Source of the DNA: an uncultured cyanobacterium
Lineage (GTDB): Bacteria > Cyanobacteriota > Cyanobacteriia > Cyanobacteriales > Geitlerinemataceae
Direction: 5' to 3'
NCBI GenBank assembly: GCA_937899645.1
Contig: CALCCD010000124.1
Location: 25,258 to 89,257 of the forward strand
Length of the DNA: 64,000 bases
In this document: positions 27,554-36,047 of the stretch, one piece after another
Position numbering within the stretch: the stretch's first letter is position 1
Layout of the letters: each line of letters begins with the position of its first letter
Notes under the pieces: model-generated
What the model was told of the DNA's origin: nothing
Databases searched by the model: none
What the model saw: only the letters and a program-made list of their open reading frames with translations
Program-made: the position numbers and the translations under genes

Positions 27554-30079
27554 TCAAGCCCGAAACAAAAATCCGCGTGCCTCACCCATCTCCGGCGCAT
27601 TCGGAACCGGATATTTTTCGGCAATCAGAAACTCGCGTAGGAAGCTCATTCCCTGCTGGGCGACATAGCCGATAAATTCCTGACGGTTGAAAAACCAGCC
27701 CATATATTCGGTGTGATAGCCGTAGGCATAGGGACGCTGAACGACCACGAAAGACGGCGTGCGATGGACGATCGGCAAGCGCGTTACGTACAAATAGCCG
27801 CGTGCGACCTTGGCTAGGTTCGCCATGATTTCCTGCCAGTTTTGGGAATACTGCACGGAAGAGCTGGCGACGATCAGGTCGTACTGCCGCTGGAAGCAGT
27901 CCGCGTCTCGATCGAAAAACGTCACCCCAGGCAGCACCTGCCGCCCACCCTCGCACAGTATCGGCAAGTCTTTACCGTAATATTCGATGTCAACACCCGG
28001 CAGCAAAGCTCGAGCGATGAGGTAGTAGTGGCCGATGCCGCTGCCCCAGTCCAGAATGGATATTTTTTGTTTGCCCTGGGCCGCCAAGGCCAGAACGTAC
28101 CCGAACGACATCATCGTATTGTGCGTGCCGTAGTCCGCGCCCGAGACGTTCTCGGACTCGTGGCTCATGCCAACCGGCGTCGTTCCTTGCAGGGCACGGG
28201 CGAACTCCGGCCACTTTTTCATCTGCGTATCGAGAATGCTCTGCACGTTCCAGCCGAGGATCGTTTCGTCCTGGGTCGCCCAACCCTGGGGCAGATATTC
28301 CCAGTGGGGCTTGTTGGGAATGGGGGGCTCGGGGCGGTTGGGCGCGACGGACGGAGGAGGCGCAGCGGGCAGCGGCGAACCGGCCAGAACTTTGCCTCGG
28401 TCTGCGTCGAGTCCGAACTTCGATCGCAGGTCTTGCAGCACGGGCTCGGAGGCCGTCGAAACGGACTTCGCCCGCCGCAGGGACTCGCGCACCGCTGCAA
28501 GCAGAGAGGAGTTAGGGAGATTCGCAGTGCCCGCCGCGATCGCCGCCGACCCGACAAACACCGAGTACGGGACGCCCAGCAAAATAGCGGCCTGCTTTGC
28601 GGCTAAATTCGCAGCGGGAGACTCATCGACAAAGAGCAGAGAGACACTGTCAGATCCCGCAGTGCGAGCCTGAAGAAATTCTCTGGCGATCGCGCTTTGC
28701 GCGCGTAAATCCGCCGCCGACCCGTGCAGGTCGCTCGGCAGCGCCACCAGCGTCACGCCCAGGTCGCGGAGCCCCGAAGCGAGAGCCGCATTGGCCTCGG
28801 CGGCGATATATTCGACCGCATGGCCGATTTGCGCAAACTGGCGGGTCAGGTTCAACGACACGGCAGCGAGTTCGATCGCAGCGGAGTTCGCACTGCTATA
28901 AATCAGGGTTTTCTTGCCCTTAGGGCGATTCTGAGATCGATCGAAATTGCTCTGCATATCGTCACGTGCGGGAGGGTGCGGCGCGGAACTCGAGCCCGAT
29001 CGCGGCTGCCAGTGCCGCTCGATAATCCCCGTTAATTCTTGCATGCGAACCGCATAGGTATGATCGCGAAGGGTGCGGGCCTGTCCGGCTTTGGCGATCG
29101 CGACGCGCTCGTCTTCGTGTTCTAGCAGGTACGCAACTTTCTCGATGCACTCTTCGGCACTGCGGTACGTCACCACTTCGCGATCGGGCTCGAACAGCGT
29201 ATGTAGGTTGCGCTTGGCGTCCGTCACCAGGCACGCGCCCACGCCGGTCGCCTCGTACAGCCGCATATTGTTCGCGCAGTCGCCTGCGATATCGATATGC
29301 CGGTTCAGGGCGATCTTGGCCTGGGCGAGTACGCGGTACATATCTAGCGCCCACGCCTCGCCGTGGTAGCGCTGGCGGATTGGGGAAGTTTCGGGCAGGG
29401 CTTGGCCGCCATATCCCCAAAAGTCCACCGGAATCCGACCCGCGATCGCTTCGAGCAGCCGGGTTCCGCCTCGGTGGTGGTTGGAGTATCCCCCCACGAA
29501 CGCCGCCGAAAGTCGGCGAGGAAGTTTCTCGGGTAGGCGATCGAGGATGCGCCGCCCGAACCCCAGACAGAAGTATTCGCTCGCAACACCGCGACTGCGA
29601 AAATTGCTGACATACGCTGGAATCGAAGATAGCAGCAGGTCGTAAGCCGACAGTCGGAGGTTGCTACGGATCGGGCTGGCATTTTGCCCGACAATTAGGG
29701 GCACGAGTTCGCGACACTCCTCTAGCAAAGCCTCGCTCGCCCAGTTGACATCGTGGACGAACAAAACATCCGGCTTATAAAGCTGCACCTGCCGCTTGAG
29801 GATCTCGAACAGCCGTCCGGGGCCGGGCGCTTGTTGCAATACATCCGGGGCAAACTCCGCTGCCCAGCGCTCTTGCAGCGGCGCGCAGTTAGCAATGATG
29901 TCTCGCGCTTCCATGCCGCCGCTCTCCAGCGCAGCGGAGTAGAAGTCCGAAGTGCCGAAGCACGCATCGACGAGCAGCTTCTGCTGGCGGTTGTAGTCTG
30001 ACTCCGCAGCACCGGGGTTCTGGCGGTAGATGCTGTTGAGAAAGGGCTCGTAGTAGGTATCGACGATCAGGAACTTCAC
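27554..30079 (-). CDS. Composite CgeB-like glycosyltransferase / methyltransferase
   Basis: 841 residues. The first 360 form a CgeB-like glycosyltransferase (NASPIRSNLRLSAYDLLLSS, VGGYSNHHRGGTRLLEAI, DCANNMRLYEATGVGACLVTD). Residues 390-540 look like the N-terminal half of a GT-B fold or a degraded Rossmann domain (TLIYSSANSAAIELAAVSLN). The last 250 residues are a class I methyltransferase with ILDWGSGIGHYYLIAR and DLIVASSSVQYSQNW, resembling the TIGR04325 family of glycan-cluster methyltransferases. The start is GTG with GAGAAGAG just upstream. This is the first gene of the minus-strand cluster and is divergent from the cupin gene. It probably glycosylates and methylates a surface glycan; acceptor unknown. 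Confidence 0.85.
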   Translation of the reverse strand: MKFLIVDTYYEPFLNSIYRQNPGAAESDYNRQQKLLVDACFGTSDFYSAALESGGMEARDIIANCAPLQERWAAEFAPDVLQQAPGPGRLFEILKRQVQLYKPDVLFVHDVNWASEALLEECRELVPLIVGQNASPIRSNLRLSAYDLLLSSIPAYVSNFRSRGVASEYFCLGFGRRILDRLPEKLPRRLSAAFVGGYSNHHRGGTRLLEAIAGRIPVDFWGYGGQALPETSPIRQRYHGEAWALDMYRVLAQAKIALNRHIDIAGDCANNMRLYEATGVGACLVTDAKRNLHTLFEPDREVVTYRSAEECIEKVAYLLEHEDERVAIAKAGQARTLRDHTYAVRMQELTGIIERHWQPRSGSSSAPHPPARDDMQSNFDRSQNRPKGKKTLIYSSANSAAIELAAVSLNLTRQFAQIGHAVEYIAAEANAALASGLRDLGVTLVALPSDLHGSAADLRAQSAIAREFLQARTAGSDSVSLLFVDESPAANLAAKQAAILLGVPYSVFVGSAAIAAGTANLPNSSLLAAVRESLRRAKSVSTASEPVLQDLRSKFGLDADRGKVLAGSPLPAAPPPSVAPNRPEPPIPNKPHWEYLPQGWATQDETILGWNVQSILDTQMKKWPEFARALQGTTPVGMSHESENVSGADYGTHNTMMSFGYVLALAAQGKQKISILDWGSGIGHYYLIARALLPGVDIEYYGKDLPILCEGGRQVLPGVTFFDRDADCFQRQYDLIVASSSVQYSQNWQEIMANLAKVARGYLYVTRLPIVHRTPSFVVVQRPYAYGYHTEYMGWFFNRQEFIGYVAQQGMSFLREFLIAEKYPVPNAPEMGEARGFLFRA

Positions 30080-30355
30080 AGCTCTCTTCTCTCAGTGTTT
30101 GAGATGCCCGATATTCGGGCTTTTCTGGTGTTCGAGGTTCCCAGTATTCGAGTCCGGAGCGCACCCCCAATCAGGTCGCCCTCGCGCGTTGCGAGCTGGC
30201 CGGTGTAGGCTGCAATCCTACCGCACTGGCCAATCTTTAAATTGCGGTTGTCTCGTAAGTTATCGTTTTCGCGACGGCTGCTATTGCCGGTTGCTGCCGG
30301 TTGCTGCCGGTCGCTGCCTGCCCGCGCCCGCTTACTGTCGCTCGCTGCAATCGCC

Positions 30356-30853
30356 ATGTTCGACCCGATCGCTCAGCTCCAGCTCGAACCGCATCCCGAG
30401 GGGGGATATTTCCGCGAGACGTACCGTGCCAGCGAGACGATCGCACGGGAGGCGCTGCCGGAGCGCTTCAGGGGCGATCGCGCCCACTCCACCGCAATTT
30501 ACTTCTTTCTGCCGCAAGGGCAAACCTCGTCGCTGCACCGGATTGCGGCGGATGAGGTTTGGCATTTCTATGCGGGCGCGCCACTGACGATCGTCGAAGT
30601 GAGCCCGGAGTTTGGCGCGCGCGAGACGGTTTTGGGGATCGATTTGGCGGCGGGGCAGCGCCCACAGTACGTGGTGTCGGCGGGGACGTGGTTTGGGGCG
30701 ATCGCCGATCGCGGCGATACGTTGGTGGGCTGCACGGTCGCGCCGGGTTTTGACTTTGCGGACTTCGAGCTGGGCGATCGCGCGACGCTACGGGCGCTCG
30801 TGGCGGCGCATTCGGAGGCGCAGGTGACGGTCGATCGGCTGACGCCTGCTTAA
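30356..30853 (+). CDS. DUF985-type (Cupin_5) protein
   Basis: 165-residue cupin of the DUF985/Cupin_5 family. Conserved blocks LEPHPEGGYFRETYRA, HSTAIYFFLPQGQTSSLHRI and DEVWHFYAGAPL contain the family His and Glu residues; the end GCTVAPGFDFADFELGDR is equally typical. Function of the family is not established, although relatives bind metal and small ligands. The start MFDPIAQLQLE was chosen because the 38 upstream codons derive from a CCGGTTGCTG-like DNA repeat and are basic, low-complexity sequence. Divergent from the glycan cluster. About 100 bp upstream of surE on the same strand; co-transcription is possible. Confidence 0.9.
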   Translation: MFDPIAQLQLEPHPEGGYFRETYRASETIAREALPERFRGDRAHSTAIYFFLPQGQTSSLHRIAADEVWHFYAGAPLTIVEVSPEFGARETVLGIDLAAGQRPQYVVSAGTWFGAIADRGDTLVGCTVAPGFDFADFELGDRATLRALVAAHSEAQVTVDRLTPA

Positions 30854-30959
30854 CCGCGCGATCGACCGAGAGATCGACCGAGCGATCGACCGAGCGATTC
30901 ACTGTCGGGGGCAGCGGCGATCTATAACAGAAGCACCCGACCGCTACCGGAGATAGCCC

Positions 30960-31763
30960 ATGACCGCACGACTCTTGATCGGCAATGACGACGGCATCTT
31001 CGCGCTCGGCGTGCGCGCGCTGGCGAATGCGATGGCGGAGGCAGGACACGAGGTGACGGTGGTTTGTCCCGATCGCGAGCGATCGGCCACGGGGCACAGC
31101 CTGACGATGCACGAGCCGATCCGGGCGACGCGCATTGAAGGAATTTTTCATCCGGCGGTGACGGCCTGGAGCTGTTCGGGAACGCCATCGGACTGCATCA
31201 AGCTGGCGCTGGGAGCGCTGCTCGATCGCTTTCCGGATTTCGTACTGTCGGGCATCAATCAGGGCAGCAACACCGGCACGGATATTCTCTATTCCGGCAC
31301 GGTTTCGGCGGCGATGGAAGGGACGATCGAGGGCCTTCCCAGCATTGCTTTCAGCCTCGCGCATTACACCTCACCAGAATTTGGCGTCGCGGCGAATTTT
31401 GCCGTGCGGCTGATGGATAAGCTCGTCGGCCAGACGCTGCCCGAGTCATTTTTGCTCAACGTCAACGTTCCCAGCGTGCCCCAGGAGAAAATCGCGGGCG
31501 TTAAGCTGGCGCGCCAGGGCATCCGCCGCTACTCCGACGTCTTCCAAGAGCGCCTCGATCCGCGCGGCAAGGTTTACTACTGGCTGGCTGGCGAGGTACT
31601 GACAGACGTCGATGACGGGCGCGACACCGACGATCTGCACACGGACGTTTGGGCGATCGAGCATCACTACATTTCGCTAACGCCGCTGCGATTCGAGCTG
31701 ACCAGCTATGGCGAGGTCGAGCAAATGCGCGGCTGGGCGTGGGTGCAAGCGCTAGCGGAATAG
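30960..31763 (+). CDS. surE: 5'/3'-nucleotidase SurE
   Basis: Survival protein SurE, a metal-dependent nucleotidase acting on nucleoside monophosphates. The 267-residue protein starts with [17 protein letters not shown], where the paired aspartates bind the metal, followed by [14 protein letters not shown] (Ser/Asn pocket), [21 protein letters not shown] and the family ending [10 protein letters not shown] ribosome binding site GGAG lies nine bases before the ATG. Length fits the family. In many bacteria surE neighbours pcm or ribF; here it stands after a cupin gene and before a repeat-rich region. Between them, at 30860-30895, the 12-bp unit GATCGACCGAGC is repeated three times. Confidence 0.97.
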   Translation: MTARLLIGNDDGIFALGVRALANAMAEAGHEVTVVCPDRERSATGHSLTMHEPIRATRIEGIFHPAVTAWSCSGTPSDCIKLALGALLDRFPDFVLSGINQGSNTGTDILYSGTVSAAMEGTIEGLPSIAFSLAHYTSPEFGVAANFAVRLMDKLVGQTLPESFLLNVNVPSVPQEKIAGVKLARQGIRRYSDVFQERLDPRGKVYYWLAGEVLTDVDDGRDTDDLHTDVWAIEHHYISLTPLRFELTSYGEVEQMRGWAWVQALAE

Positions 31764-31770
31764 CAGCGCA

Positions 31771-31901
31771 CGAGGGTATGCCATCAATTCGCGCCAGACA
31801 TCTCACCGAGTCAGCAGTTGAGCGCCCGACACCACAGTAAAAATAGGGGTTGCGATCCTTATCGGTTAGGTCTTACAGGTCTAACTGACGACCGCCTCTC
31901 G
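31771..31901. repeat. MITE-like element, family 1, copy 2
   Basis: 131 bp, beginning eight bases after the surE stop. It aligns end to end with the copies at 15021 and 56674 (shared CATCAATTCGCGCC and GAGTCAGCAGTTGAGC with copy 1) but its right end has diverged (CTGACGACCGCCTCTCG), so the inverted repeat is degraded. It reads directly into the tandem duplication at 31903. Confidence 0.75.
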
Positions 31902-31902
31902 C

Positions 31903-32158
31903 GATCGCGACCCCAAAGTTCTGGCTGGTGCGATCGTCACTGCACCTAAGCGATCTCAAGCGATTTGCAGAAAGGCATCGCTATAAATTCGCACGTGCTC
32001 GCTCGATCTATTGACCGACTCTTCCCGCGTGATCTCGATCGCAAAGTTTCGGCTGGTGCGATCGTCACTGCACTTGACCGATCTCAAGAGATTGACAGCG
32101 ATACATCACTGTAAATTCGCACGTGCTCGCTTAGCCTGTTGACTTAATCCTTGCCGAA
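31903..32158. repeat. Tandem duplication of a 128-bp unit
   Basis: Two diverged copies in direct orientation, unit 31903-32030 and unit 32031-32158. Shared blocks at 128-bp spacing are GGCTGGTGCGATCGTCACTG and TAAATTCGCACGTGCTCGCT. No ORF; each unit contains HIP1-type CGATCG cores. Function unknown. Confidence 0.85.
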
Positions 32159-32298
32159 AAGGATTAGATAAGAGCCCGCTCTCGCGGTCTTTTCCGGCTG
32201 TAGATTCCGCTGTGCGACCGGCGCAGCTCCTGCCCATGCTCGATCGCGATCTCGTGCGCTTGCACCTGCGCACTAACTCTCGCTCTAAAGGCTGTCGC

Positions 32299-32601
32299 AT
32301 GATTTCCCGAAGAACGGCAATCGACCTCGCCAGCAGCCAGGAATTTGGGTGCGCCCAAAAAGCCCAGGCGACGATCGTCTGGGATATCGAAGCGAACCTG
32401 GTGGCCAAGCTGGCCGAGCGTCCATCGAACTTCACGGGCGATGGCAGTCAAAACAGACTCGCGCTCAGCGTCATGTTTTCGGCGCTGTCAATTTTGGCGA
32501 TCGCCTCCTCGTGCTACCTGCTGCGCCCCTTCGTGCAGTCGAGACTGCCCAACGCCGATCGCTGTCCCGTTCCGACGATCTACTCGGCGTCTTTCTTCTA
32601 G
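32299..32601 (+). CDS. Possible small hypothetical protein (100 aa)
   Basis: A 100-residue frame with one hydrophobic stretch (LALSVMFSALSILAIASSCYLL) that could be a transmembrane helix, preceded by a soluble segment ATIVWDIEANLVAKLAERP. I do not recognise it. There is no clear ribosome binding site and it lies inside a repeat-rich stretch; an in-frame GTG 29 codons upstream offers a longer form. It may be a gene, a decayed gene or chance. Confidence 0.3.
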   Translation: MISRRTAIDLASSQEFGCAQKAQATIVWDIEANLVAKLAERPSNFTGDGSQNRLALSVMFSALSILAIASSCYLLRPFVQSRLPNADRCPVPTIYSASFF

Positions 32602-33071
32602 AGGGCGGCAGAGCCCGAGGACGGCCTCTGATGGCTGCGCTTCCACGTTTTGGCGCGATGCAGAGAGGCGCGAACGCGAGCCGAGATTTTGTATTCGCGA
32701 TCGCGTGCGTTCGCCCGTTCGGGCTGCGGTTCATCCTCAGGGCAAACGCATACTCCCGATTTTTCATGTCAGAAGCGGTCAGTCGAAGGCTGAGCGGAGT
32801 CGTTCGCGAAGCGTCGGCTCGCCGATAGCCTGGGTGAAATCGCGAAAAGTGGCCGCACTATCTGCTTCGCAGAGGCTACGCCAACGACGACGCTCAGTGC
32901 TCGAAATATCGCTTTTGGGTCATCGAAAATTAGTATGCGCTTGCCCTGGGTTCGTCCTTAAGGAGCTGGCAGTCGGAGGGGTAGAATGTCAACCTGGAAA
33001 TGCGCCCGATCGCACCGATTTCCTGTCGATCCGACCGCAATTTTCGTTCGTTCCTGCCTTCTGCCTAGGTT
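32602..33071. other. Intergenic region upstream of the ChW-like gene
   Basis: No convincing gene. Contains the family 2 inverted-repeat element (32786-32898), and the final 150 bp should hold the promoter of the ChW-like repeat gene. Confidence 0.5.
32786..32898. repeat. MITE-like element, family 2, copy 2
   Basis: About 113 bp, inverted relative to the copy at 945-1058. Left end GGCTGAGCGGAGTCGTTCGC and reverse-complemented right end CTGAGCGTCGTCGTTGGCG form imperfect terminal inverted repeats. The interior shares GCGAAAAGTGG and ATCTGCTTCGCAGAGGC with copy 1. Confidence 0.7.
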
Positions 33072-34091
33072 ATGACACCCGATACCTCCAAGCTGCTCGA
33101 CCGGTTCAACCTCTTTTACTCGGAACTGACGGCGTTCTCGCCAACCCTCAGCGATCGCACGACCCTGGCAGAGGTGCGGGCACTGCTGACGATCGCCAGC
33201 CCGGAGACCGGCAAAGCCGCCGCGCTCGATGTACTCGATCGGTTCCTAGCGTTGCGGCATGCCGACAGCGGCGAGTTCGCGCCGCTGGCGGACTATAAGA
33301 CGCAGGTGCAGACCTTTCGCAAAGAGGTCGAGGCGACAAGCGGCCAGCTCTCGGCGGATGCGCGCAGCCTGGTAGAGGGTGCGCATCCAGTCGCACAGTT
33401 GCTTCAGGCCGTCCAGGCGGGCGATACCTTTTCTGACGCCCAGTGGTCGGGCCTCCAGGCGATGATGACAAAGGTGTTCGGTGCGCCGATCGCGATGGCC
33501 GTCTCGCGCGGCAAGCTGGTCGTGGCCGAGTCCGCAGCGCAGGGCGACGACGATAGCGACGACAATATTTTTCTGTGGGGCGATCGCGTACCCGCTCCGC
33601 CGGAGGGAGATGCCGATCGCGAGCCGCCGATCGTCTTCGGCGCGAAGAGCCTCGGCGTCGAGCTGGACGCAGAGGGCGAATCCCCGACGCTGACCGTAAG
33701 CGTCCACGTGCAAAACGTCGGCGATCGCAGCTTCGGCGCGGGCGAGTACGCCGGGACGCGCGGTCAGTCCCTGGGCATCGAAGGCTTTAGCGTCGCGCTG
33801 GCCCAGCCGATCGCCGGTCTCGAGCTGGAATATATGGCCCACGTGGCGGGAAAGGGCGACCTGCCCTGGGTGCGCGCCGGAGAGTATGCCGGAACGCGTG
33901 GCGAGAGCCGCTCGGTGGAAGGATTTGCGATGCGTTTGGTCGGCTCTGCTGCGGCCAGCTACGCCTTAACCTACTCGGCCCACGTTCAGAATGTCGGCGA
34001 CGTGCCGGAACAGTCTGACGGCGGCTACTGCGGCACGCGCGGTCGCGGCCTCAAGGTCGAGGGGCTGACCGTCTCGCTTCGCAAACAGTAG
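33072..34091 (+). CDS. Protein with three ChW-like repeats
   Basis: 339 residues. The N-terminal 190 form an unrecognised mostly helical, acidic domain (LLDRFNLFYSELTAF, QTFRKEVEATSGQL) ending in a DDDSDD run. Three repeats follow at about 209-243, 253-289 and 300-336, each of the form HVQNVGD...GEYAGTRGxSxxxEGFxxxL. This pattern matches the clostridial hydrophobic W (ChW) repeat, in which the hallmark is a Trp after the second Gly (NIGWQ). Here all three repeats have Asp in that position, and only the second keeps the later Trp (PWVRAG). ChW repeats are known mainly from secreted Clostridium and Streptomyces proteins; this copy has no signal peptide. Role unknown; carbohydrate or protein binding is a guess. 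Confidence 0.75.
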   Translation: MTPDTSKLLDRFNLFYSELTAFSPTLSDRTTLAEVRALLTIASPETGKAAALDVLDRFLALRHADSGEFAPLADYKTQVQTFRKEVEATSGQLSADARSLVEGAHPVAQLLQAVQAGDTFSDAQWSGLQAMMTKVFGAPIAMAVSRGKLVVAESAAQGDDDSDDNIFLWGDRVPAPPEGDADREPPIVFGAKSLGVELDAEGESPTLTVSVHVQNVGDRSFGAGEYAGTRGQSLGIEGFSVALAQPIAGLELEYMAHVAGKGDLPWVRAGEYAGTRGESRSVEGFAMRLVGSAAASYALTYSAHVQNVGDVPEQSDGGYCGTRGRGLKVEGLTVSLRKQ

Positions 34092-34157
34092 GCAAGCGCC
34101 CGCCGCTCGCCCTCGAAACGACCTCAGAACGACCTCAGAACGCCCGCCGCAACGCCC

Positions 34158-35213
34158 GTGCCTTTACTCCAATCTCATCCCTACACGACCCTGGCGATCG
34201 TCCCTACGGGCATTGCGGCGGCGGTTGGCGGCTACGCGGGGGATGCGATTCCCGTAGTCCGCGCGCTGGCAGAAGCGAGCGATCGCGTCATTACCCACCC
34301 GAATTTGCTTAACGGCGCGCAGCTCTACTGGAATGCGCCAGACTTGTTTTATGTAGAAGGCTACGGCCTCGATCGCTTTGCGGCGGGCGAATGGGGACTA
34401 AGGCCGAGCTGGCGCAACCGCATCGGCGCGGTCTTCGACGCGGCGATCGAGCCGGAGCTGGTTTTGCGTCACCGGCAGGCGATCGACGCGGCCCGCGCGA
34501 CCCTCGGCCTGGACGTTTGCGCCGTGGCCACAACAGACGCCCCTCTCGGCGTGACGGTGCGCACCACCGCCAGTGGCGCGAGCTGGGGCACGATCGCTCG
34601 GCCCGGAGCCCTGCTGCGGGCCGCCGAACGACTTCGAGACGGAGCCGGGGCTGACGCGATCGCGATCGTCGCTCGCTTTCCTGACGAAGACACCGATGCC
34701 CTCGCCGACTACCGCCACGGCAAAGGCGTAGACGCGATCGCCGGAGCCGAGGCCGTAATCAGTCATCTGGTGGTGCGCGAGCTGGGGCTGCCCGCCGCCC
34801 ACGCGCCCGCCCTGGCCGCGATCGACCCCGACCCGAAACTCGCGCCCCGCGCCGCCGCCGAGGAGCTGGGCCACACGTTCTTGCCCTGCGTCTTGGTCGG
34901 ACTGGGACGCGCGCCGCAGTTCGTGCACTCGCGGCATGCGGGTCGCCCGAGCGACATCTGGGCTGAGGCGGTCGATAGCGTCGTCTTGCCCGCCTCGGCC
35001 TGTGGCGGCAGTGCCGTGTTGAGCCTGAGTGCCAGCGCCCAGATTATCGCCGTTGAAGACAACGTCACGACGATGGATGCGAGGCCCGAAGCGCTGGGCA
35101 TTAACGCGCTGCGGGTGCGATCGTATCTCGAAGCGATCGGCGCGATCGTCGCCCACCGCGCCGGGATCGCCGCCAGCGCCTTGCGAGCCGATCGCGACCC
35201 GCCCTGCCCCTAG
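34158..35213 (+). CDS. DUF3326-family protein
   Basis: 351 residues matching the DUF3326 family of cyanobacteria and plants, function unknown. Conserved blocks: TLAIVPTGIAAAVGGYAGDA, THPNLLNGAQLYWNAPDLFYV with GYGLDRFAAGEW, ISHLVVRELGLPAAHAPAL, and SACGGSAVLSLS followed by IAVEDNVTTM. The start codon is GTG (MPLLQSHPYTT), because the fold starts directly after it and no ATG precedes it in frame. The protein has an alternating hydrophobic pattern, no transmembrane segment and no signal peptide, so it is probably cytoplasmic. It follows the ChW-like gene by 66 bp and could be co-transcribed with it. Confidence 0.9.
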   Translation: MPLLQSHPYTTLAIVPTGIAAAVGGYAGDAIPVVRALAEASDRVITHPNLLNGAQLYWNAPDLFYVEGYGLDRFAAGEWGLRPSWRNRIGAVFDAAIEPELVLRHRQAIDAARATLGLDVCAVATTDAPLGVTVRTTASGASWGTIARPGALLRAAERLRDGAGADAIAIVARFPDEDTDALADYRHGKGVDAIAGAEAVISHLVVRELGLPAAHAPALAAIDPDPKLAPRAAAEELGHTFLPCVLVGLGRAPQFVHSRHAGRPSDIWAEAVDSVVLPASACGGSAVLSLSASAQIIAVEDNVTTMDARPEALGINALRVRSYLEAIGAIVAHRAGIAASALRADRDPPCP

Positions 35214-35310
35214 CGATCGCCCGTTCCGCCACGCCGCAATATCGCGAAGCCCAGCCCGCACTCGCCTGTTTCGATATTCCCAGAGTTAACCGATCGACCC
35301 CGCGATTAAC

Positions 35311-35901
35311 GTGAGCGCGCCCCAAACTCCCCCACCAGAAATCGAGTCGCTGTCGAGATCGCAATTGCTGATCTCGATGGGACTGACGGCGATCGTGCTG
35401 CTCGGCGTAGCGAAGCTGTGGATGGCGATCGGCAACGTCAGCCTGTTCCCCATCCGCTGGGAGCCGGAGCTGCTACCTTTGTCGCTGGCCATCAGTTTGG
35501 GGATCGTCGCCCTGAGCGCCCTGCTCTACAGGGTTTGGCCCGCCTACCGTCTGAGTACGATTGTTTACCTTCGGCTGGTGGTGCGCCCGCTCCACTGGCT
35601 CGATCTGATTTGGCTGGGCCTCCTGCCAGGGATGAGCGAGGAACTGCTATTTCGCGGCACGATCGTCCCGAGCTTCGGCGGCGGCTGGCTGGCGCTGGCA
35701 GTTTCGAGCGTGGCTTTCGGCGCGATGCACATCAGCGGTCGTCAGTACTGGCCCTACGCGGTGTGGGCGGGCTGCGTGGGCGCAATTTTGGGCTACAGCG
35801 CGATCGCGACCGGCAACCTGCTCGTGCCGATCGCGATTCATATTTCAACCAACCTGCTCTCCGGCGCGTCCTGGAAGTGGTACTTCTCGCGTCATGACTG
35901 A
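35311..35901 (+). CDS. CPBP-family intramembrane glutamic protease (CAAX/Rce1-like)
   Basis: 196 residues with about six transmembrane helices and the three CPBP motifs: EELLFRGTIVP (Glu-Glu-x3-Arg), FGAMHISG (Phe-x3-His) and IAIHISTNLLSG (His-x3-Asn). These form the active site of Rce1-like proteases (CAAX processing in eukaryotes; bacteriocin immunity and unknown roles in bacteria). The substrate is not known for cyanobacterial members. The start codon is GTG; no clear Shine-Dalgarno. It follows DUF3326 by about 100 bp on the same strand. Confidence 0.92.
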   Translation: MSAPQTPPPEIESLSRSQLLISMGLTAIVLLGVAKLWMAIGNVSLFPIRWEPELLPLSLAISLGIVALSALLYRVWPAYRLSTIVYLRLVVRPLHWLDLIWLGLLPGMSEELLFRGTIVPSFGGGWLALAVSSVAFGAMHISGRQYWPYAVWAGCVGAILGYSAIATGNLLVPIAIHISTNLLSGASWKWYFSRHD

Positions 35902-36047
35902 CGGGTTCCCGTCGCAGGACAGCGAAAAGAAATCGATCGCAGGGCAACGAGAAGAAACTTATAATTCGGTTACTCGAAACCGCCGAAAAGCTCCAAATAG
36001 ACTTCGCGCTCGCAGGCGATCGAGGTGCATCTCCTCTCTGCCTTTCC

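Noticed and set aside
31903..32158. Possible CRISPR array
   Set aside because: Only two long (128-bp) direct units without regular short repeats and unique spacers.
32345..33298. 317-codon plus-strand frame covering repeats and the start of the ChW-like gene
   Set aside because: Runs through the inverted-repeat element and is out of frame with the ChW-like protein; Arg/Ser-rich.
34398..35261. 287-codon minus-strand frame over the DUF3326 gene
   Set aside because: DUF3326 on the plus strand has clear conserved blocks; the opposite frame is Gly/Arg/Asp-rich shadow.
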